From positions 124,001-188,000 of the forward strand of contig NZ_JAUSCF010000030.1 of assembly GCF_030651625.1 (NCBI RefSeq): a stretch of DNA of 64,000 nt, written 5' to 3'. Shown here piece by piece: positions 60,310 through 64,000 of this stretch (the stretch's first letter is position 1; every line of letters starts with the position of its first letter). Both the position numbers and the translations under genes were made by a program. The notes under the pieces are model-generated. The model saw nothing but the letters and a program-made list of their open reading frames with translations. It searched no databases and was not told the origin of the DNA. The stretch is from Hydrogenophaga sp. (GTDB lineage Bacteria > Pseudomonadota > Gammaproteobacteria > Burkholderiales > Burkholderiaceae_C).

Positions 60310-61629
60310 TCACATGCGGGCCAGCCAGGTGGACAAGCCGGGAAACACCGCCAGGATGAACAGGGCCAGCACCATCACCATCACGAAGGGGAAGGTGCCG
60401 GCGAAGATGTCGCGGATGGTGATGGAAGGGTTGTTGAGCGCGCTCTTCACCGTGTAGACCGACACCCCGAATGGCGGCGTGAGCAGGCCGATCTCCACCG
60501 CCAGCACGGTGAGCACGCCGAACCAGATCAGGTCCATGTTGAAGGCTGCGGCGATCGGCAGCACGATCGGCAGCATGATCAGCATGATGGACACCGAATC
60601 GATGATGCAGCCCAGCAGCACCACGATCACGATGTAGGCGAACAGGAACGCCCACGGACCCAGGCCCATCTGGGTGATGCTCTCGGTGATGGCCGCAGGC
60701 ATGCCGGTCATGGCCAGCATGCGACTGTAAAGCGAAGCCGCCGCAATCAGGAACAGCACCGCCACCGACACATAGCCGGTCTCGGTCAGCACGCTCCACA
60801 GTTTGCGCCAGGTGAGGCGCCGGCGAATGATGGCGATCAGGAAAGCACCCGCTGCACCCACGGCCCCGGCCTCGGTGGGCGTGAAGAAGCCGCTGTACAA
60901 CCCCCCAAGCACCAGCACCACCAGCAGCAGGATGGGCACGAACTTCACCGCCGCGGTGGCCAGGGTTTCGGTCTCCACGTCGGCATCGGCCTTCTGCACC
61001 CCGCCCTGGAAGATCTTGCTCGGGAACACGTACGCGAACACCAGGATCAGCGTGGCGAACATGGCCGCAAGCATGATGCCGGGAATGATGCCGGCGAGGA
61101 ACATGCGGCCGATGGACTCTTCCGCGATCACGCCGTAGATGATCATCAGCAGCGAGGGCGGAATCAGCATGCCCAGCACCGATGATCCCGCCACCACACC
61201 CACCGAGAAGCGCGGCGTGTAGCCATGGCGGATCATCTCGGGAACGGCCACCTTGGTGAATACCGAAGCCGACGCGATGGAGATGCCGGTGATGGCGGCG
61301 AACACCGCGTTCGCGCCCACGGTGGCCAGACCCAGCCCGCCGCGCAAGCGGCGCAGCAGCCACTGGAACACATCGAACGTGTCTCGCCCGACCCCCGACA
61401 CACTGACGAACATGCCCATCAGCACGAACAGCGGTACCACGCCAAACAGGTAGTCGCGGATCGCGTCGTTGGCCGCCGCACCCACGAAGCGGGCGGCGAT
61501 TTCCGGGGAACGGATGACCCAGACCGCCGCGAAGGACGTGACGATCAGCGCGATGCCGATGTGCATGCCCAGGATGATGAGAACCAGCATGGCACCGATG
61601 GCCATGAAGCCCAGCGTGAGATCGCTCAT
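60310..61629 (-). CDS. dctM: TRAP transporter large permease
   Basis: A 439-residue 12-helix transport subunit. Family blocks: LFGVVPLFVLMGMFVSVSGVG, TVGANAVFAAITGISIASASVFTKVAVPEM, GSSVLGMLIPPSLLMIIYGVIAEESIGRMFLAG, TPTEAGAVGA and DSVSIMLIMLPIVLPIA. It carries out Na+-driven uptake together with DctQ and the periplasmic receptor. Its start overlaps the stop of dctQ by four bases. The symbol is used for the family role; the substrate need not be a C4-dicarboxylate. Confidence 0.94.
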   Translation of the reverse strand: MSDLTLGFMAIGAMLVLIILGMHIGIALIVTSFAAVWVIRSPEIAARFVGAAANDAIRDYLFGVVPLFVLMGMFVSVSGVGRDTFDVFQWLLRRLRGGLGLATVGANAVFAAITGISIASASVFTKVAVPEMIRHGYTPRFSVGVVAGSSVLGMLIPPSLLMIIYGVIAEESIGRMFLAGIIPGIMLAAMFATLILVFAYVFPSKIFQGGVQKADADVETETLATAAVKFVPILLLVVLVLGGLYSGFFTPTEAGAVGAAGAFLIAIIRRRLTWRKLWSVLTETGYVSVAVLFLIAAASLYSRMLAMTGMPAAITESITQMGLGPWAFLFAYIVIVVLLGCIIDSVSIMLIMLPIVLPIAAAFNMDLIWFGVLTVLAVEIGLLTPPFGVSVYTVKSALNNPSITIRDIFAGTFPFVMVMVLALFILAVFPGLSTWLARM

Positions 61630-62195
61630 CGGGACGCTCCCCTCGCCGGCGCCTGTGCGCTGCTGCGCAGGTCGTGCCAGGCCAGCAGCGCGTACTGGAG
61701 CGCTGCCAGTCCGGCACCCAGAACGACCACGAAGCGCATCGGCCAGGTGGGGAAGGTGAACACGCCTTCAATGCCCAGAAATTCACTGTTCGTCCACGAC
61801 CGCACGGCGATCGGCCAGGTGGCGTAGGCGATGAGACCGCAGGCGAAGATGCCGACCATCGAGAACAGTGCCCGCAGCCGCAACGCGGTGCGCGGGTGGC
61901 TGAGCAGGAACGGGTCCAGGAACAGGTCCGCCCGGCTCATGCGCCCGTGGCGCAGCGTGCTGGGCAGTTGCAGGAACACGATGATGATGATGGAAGCCGC
62001 GACCATCTCGGCCACGCCGTCGATGGGCTGGTTGAAGGCGTTGCGCATGAACACGTCGGCGCACATCAGCAGCATCACCGCCGCAATCACCAGCGACCCT
62101 GCCCCGTTGAGACCGTCCACCAGGTGCCCGAACGGGCTGCTCGGCGTCGTCGGCGGCGGCCCCTCATCGAGATTGGTATTGGCTTCGTAACTCAT
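61626..62195 (-). CDS. dctQ: TRAP transporter small permease
   Basis: A 189-residue four-helix subunit from ATG 62195 (MSYEANTNLDEGPPP). Helices are at about 30-50, 60-85, 105-130 and 148-172; the family block is MRNAFNQPIDGVAEMVAASIIIIVFLQLPSTLRHGRMSRADLFLD. It links the receptor to DctM. The TRAP receptor gene lies upstream across a repeat-containing 165-bp gap. Confidence 0.92.
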   Translation of the reverse strand: MSYEANTNLDEGPPPTTPSSPFGHLVDGLNGAGSLVIAAVMLLMCADVFMRNAFNQPIDGVAEMVAASIIIIVFLQLPSTLRHGRMSRADLFLDPFLLSHPRTALRLRALFSMVGIFACGLIAYATWPIAVRSWTNSEFLGIEGVFTFPTWPMRFVVVLGAGLAALQYALLAWHDLRSSAQAPARGASR

Positions 62196-62283
62196 AAGGC
62201 AAGGCCCAGGAAAAGCAAAAATCAAACAGCGAGGGTCTGCAGGAAACTTGATGCGCAGGCGAACAGGCCCGCAAACTCCAGGG

Positions 62284-62361
62284 TCACCGCGGAACCGGCT
62301 TTGCCGGGCCGCTGGTGACGCCCCCCTTTAGGGGGGTGACGCCGCAGGCGGCGCGGGGGGT
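62284..62361 (+). repeat. GC-rich palindromic repeat between dctP and dctQ
   Basis: A near-complete copy: ggaaccggctttgccggg, ggtgacgccccccttta with its ggggggtgac arm, then gccgcaggcggc and gcgcgggggg. Its end touches the stop codon of the receptor gene. The strong stems may limit readthrough from the highly needed receptor into the permease genes. Confidence 0.75.
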
Positions 62362-63458
62362 TACAACGCTTTGTCCCAGTCGCGCAGCGGCTTCGCACCA
62401 CGCTTGCGCAGTTCTTCCATGTAGGTCTTCACGATCTGGGCGGCCGGTCCCCGTGCCGCATTGGTGCGTGCCCAGTCGGCGGCAATGTCGGGCATGGTGC
62501 TGGCCCATTTTTCGCGCTCGCCAGGTGCCATGGGGGCCACCTTCACCGGCACGCTCTGGTTCGCGCCCTGCGTCTGGATCGACTGCAGGGCGGCTTCGTA
62601 GCGCTGCATGAGCGTGTCGCCCAGGGTCTTGGAATACATCAGCCCCACCTCCTTGACGATCTTCTGCACGTCGGGCGGCAGCGCGCCAAAGCTGTCCTTG
62701 TTCATGGCCATGCCACCGTTGTACAGCGCACCGATGTCCACTGTGGTCACATAGGGCGCCACCTCGTAGATCTTGTTGGGCAGGATGCCGGTGGCGATCG
62801 AGATCGTGCCCTCACTCACACCGGTCTGGATGTCGGTGTAATAGCTGGTGAGCGAGCCGTCCACCGGTACCGCACCCGAGCCGCGCAACCAGGTGCCCAC
62901 CGCACCGGGGGCAGAAATCTTTTTGCCAGCCAGGTCGGCGTAGGTGGTGATCGGCGTCTTGGTGAACAAATGGTAGGTGTCCACGCCACTGGCACCCAGG
63001 AACACCACGTTGTTGCGGTCCCACTCGGCCTTGAGCGCGGGCACCTTTTCGTTCATTTCATTGGCCACTTCAAGAATGGTGCGCAGGTCGCCGGTGGCAA
63101 ATGGCGTCACGGTGGCGAACTGGGTGAGCGGCATCTTGGCGGACTCCAGGTTGGCGAACACCCAGCCGATGTCGGCAATGCCCGACCCCACGCTGGTGAG
63201 CGTGGCGTTCATCTTGTAGAGCTGGCCGCCATAAGCCTCTCTCCACTCGATTTTGTAGCCCTTGTTCAGCGCCTCCACGCGTTTGGTGACTTCAGGGATG
63301 AACAGGGTGCTCATCAGTCCCACCCAGGGCAAGGTGGCCGGGTGGCTGGAAGCAACGGTCAACCTGAACGTTTGCTGTGCGTTGGCAGCAGAGTGAAATC
63401 CTGCTGCCATCAGGGCCGTGGCCAGTGCGGTGGTCACGAAAGTGCGCTTCTTCATCAT
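62361..63458 (-). CDS. dctP: TRAP transporter solute-binding protein (DctP family)
   Basis: A 365-residue receptor with a Sec signal (about 1-28, ending SAANAQ). Blocks FRLTVASSHPATLPWVGLM, WREAYGGQLYKMNATLTSVGSGIADIGWV, LGASGVDTYHLFTKTPI, KKISAPGAVGTWLRGSGAVPVDGSLTSYYTDIQTGVSEGTISIATGILPNKIYEVAPYV align throughout with the receptor at 52710-53795. It starts ATG ATG; the second ATG (63455) is equally possible. It serves the DctQM genes downstream. A related dioxygenase gene lies just upstream. Confidence 0.94.
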   Translation of the reverse strand: MMKKRTFVTTALATALMAAGFHSAANAQQTFRLTVASSHPATLPWVGLMSTLFIPEVTKRVEALNKGYKIEWREAYGGQLYKMNATLTSVGSGIADIGWVFANLESAKMPLTQFATVTPFATGDLRTILEVANEMNEKVPALKAEWDRNNVVFLGASGVDTYHLFTKTPITTYADLAGKKISAPGAVGTWLRGSGAVPVDGSLTSYYTDIQTGVSEGTISIATGILPNKIYEVAPYVTTVDIGALYNGGMAMNKDSFGALPPDVQKIVKEVGLMYSKTLGDTLMQRYEAALQSIQTQGANQSVPVKVAPMAPGEREKWASTMPDIAADWARTNAARGPAAQIVKTYMEELRKRGAKPLRDWDKAL

Positions 63459-63486
63459 GGTGTTGTCTCCTGTTGTGTTGGCCAGG

Positions 63487-64000
63487 TCAGGCCGCGGGTG
63501 AGGCTTCGGTCGATCGGGTGAGGGGTGGGGTCTGTGCGGGCACAGGGTTCAAGACGAAATCGAAATCCAGGCTGAAACCGCCGTCCGGCTGCTGCACCCA
63601 GTCGGCCACCAGTGACTGGCGCACGCCGAACACAGCATCAGAATCGAGGTAGGGATCGCCGTTGCGAAACACATGGGTTACCAGCGTCTGGAAGCCCTCG
63701 GCCTGGATGCGGAAATGCAGGTGCGCCGGCCGCCACGGATGGCGCCTGGTGGCGCGCAGCATCTCACCCACCGGGCCGTCGACGGGAATCGGGTAGGGCT
63801 CAGCCACCACACTCTGGAAGTGAAAGCGGCCATCTGCTCCGCTGCGCAGAACACCCCGGCCCTGCGCGTGCTTCAGGTCATCACGCTGTACGTCGTACTT
63901 GCCTTCGGCGTCGGCCTGCCACACGTCGATCACCGCATCCACCACGGGCGTGCCATCCAGCGCGCGCACGCTGCCACGCACGGTGCAGGGCTGGCCGGGT
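63487..64000 (-). CDS. Intradiol ring-cleavage dioxygenase, N-terminus beyond the window
   Basis: The minus-strand frame is open at base 64000 and ends at 63487, giving the C-terminal 170 residues. It keeps GSVRALDGTPVVDAVIDVWQADAEGKYDVQ, with the first tyrosine ligand, AEPYPIPVDGPVGEML with the second, and HPWRPAHLHFRI with both histidines. DPYLDSDAVFGVRQSLVADW is shared with the dioxygenase at 57147-58037, so these are paralogues. The gene is upstream of and close to dctP (28 bp), so it probably heads or belongs to the second module. Confidence 0.9.
   Translation of the reverse strand, partial: PGQPCTVRGSVRALDGTPVVDAVIDVWQADAEGKYDVQRDDLKHAQGRGVLRSGADGRFHFQSVVAEPYPIPVDGPVGEMLRATRRHPWRPAHLHFRIQAEGFQTLVTHVFRNGDPYLDSDAVFGVRQSLVADWVQQPDGGFSLDFDFVLNPVPAQTPPLTRSTEASPAA

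Noticed and set aside
1..64000. CRISPR array, prophage, toxin-antitoxin or classical defence island
   Set aside because: I saw no regularly spaced direct repeats, phage structural genes, integrase, tRNA-type attachment site or recognisable defence proteins.

Overview
The window is dense, high-GC (roughly two thirds G+C) DNA with short intergenic gaps and many ATGA/GTGA stop-start overlaps. The gene content (Bug/TctC and TRAP solute receptors, CaiB CoA-transferases, intradiol dioxygenases, pilT-pilU, a short PutA, a MgtE next to an SLC13 permease) and a large set of GC-rich palindromic interspersed repeats point to a betaproteobacterium of the Burkholderiales, most likely a Comamonadaceae member resembling Hydrogenophaga or Acidovorax. 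This is a judgement from content, not a database match. I see no rRNA, tRNA, CRISPR array, prophage or intact insertion sequence.

Layout. 1-4124: edge of a biotin-carrier gene, a small RRM-like protein, and a PAS-GGDEF-EAL protein. 4388-9694: amine and amino-acid catabolism: a PuuA-like glutamine synthetase, the short bifunctional PutA, and a divergent Lrp-type regulator broken by an in-frame TGA. 9799-14661: a DUF3617 protein, the YggS PLP protein, the twitching ATPases PilT and PilU, and a beta-hydroxyacid dehydrogenase. 15073-17983: the conserved yraN-diaA-dolP group divergent from rsmI, split by a 245-bp element with perfect 22-bp terminal inverted repeats. 18014-31445: mixed housekeeping genes (DUF502, acyl-CoA synthetase/GNAT fusion, exported intradiol dioxygenase, CopD, DinG-like helicase, ridA-dadA, patatin-GntP). 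31563-35297: a TetR-MFP-permease-ATPase exporter operon with a palindrome inside its promoter. 35420-46552: a multi-PAS histidine kinase, MgtE coupled to an SLC13 permease, MarC, a BCCT transporter, an MFS transporter and a MarR regulator. 46818-52398: Bug receptor plus sulfatase, an ornithine-cyclodeaminase-family enzyme, a sensor with no output domain, and a PsiF-repeat protein.

The most interesting region is 52649-64000, a probably uncharacterised aromatic-acid catabolic cluster. It has two minus-strand modules around a LysR gene. Module one (58037 to 52710) is hydroxyquinol-type dioxygenase, citryl-CoA-lyase-like protein, CaiB CoA-transferase, Bug receptor and an orphan TRAP receptor, ending in a clear intrinsic terminator. 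Module two (64000 to 59054) is a second hydroxyquinol-type dioxygenase, a paralogous TRAP receptor with its small and large permeases, a YciI protein, a Dabb protein and a RutE-type nitroreductase. Each module carries one dioxygenase and one DctP, so they look like duplicated and diverged parts of one pathway: uptake of an aromatic acid, ring cleavage, then CoA-dependent cleavage and reduction steps.

A second theme is repeat DNA. A GC-rich palindromic family occupies many intergenic gaps and has also entered two reading frames without breaking them (putA and the sulfatase gene), adding about 25 residues to each protein.
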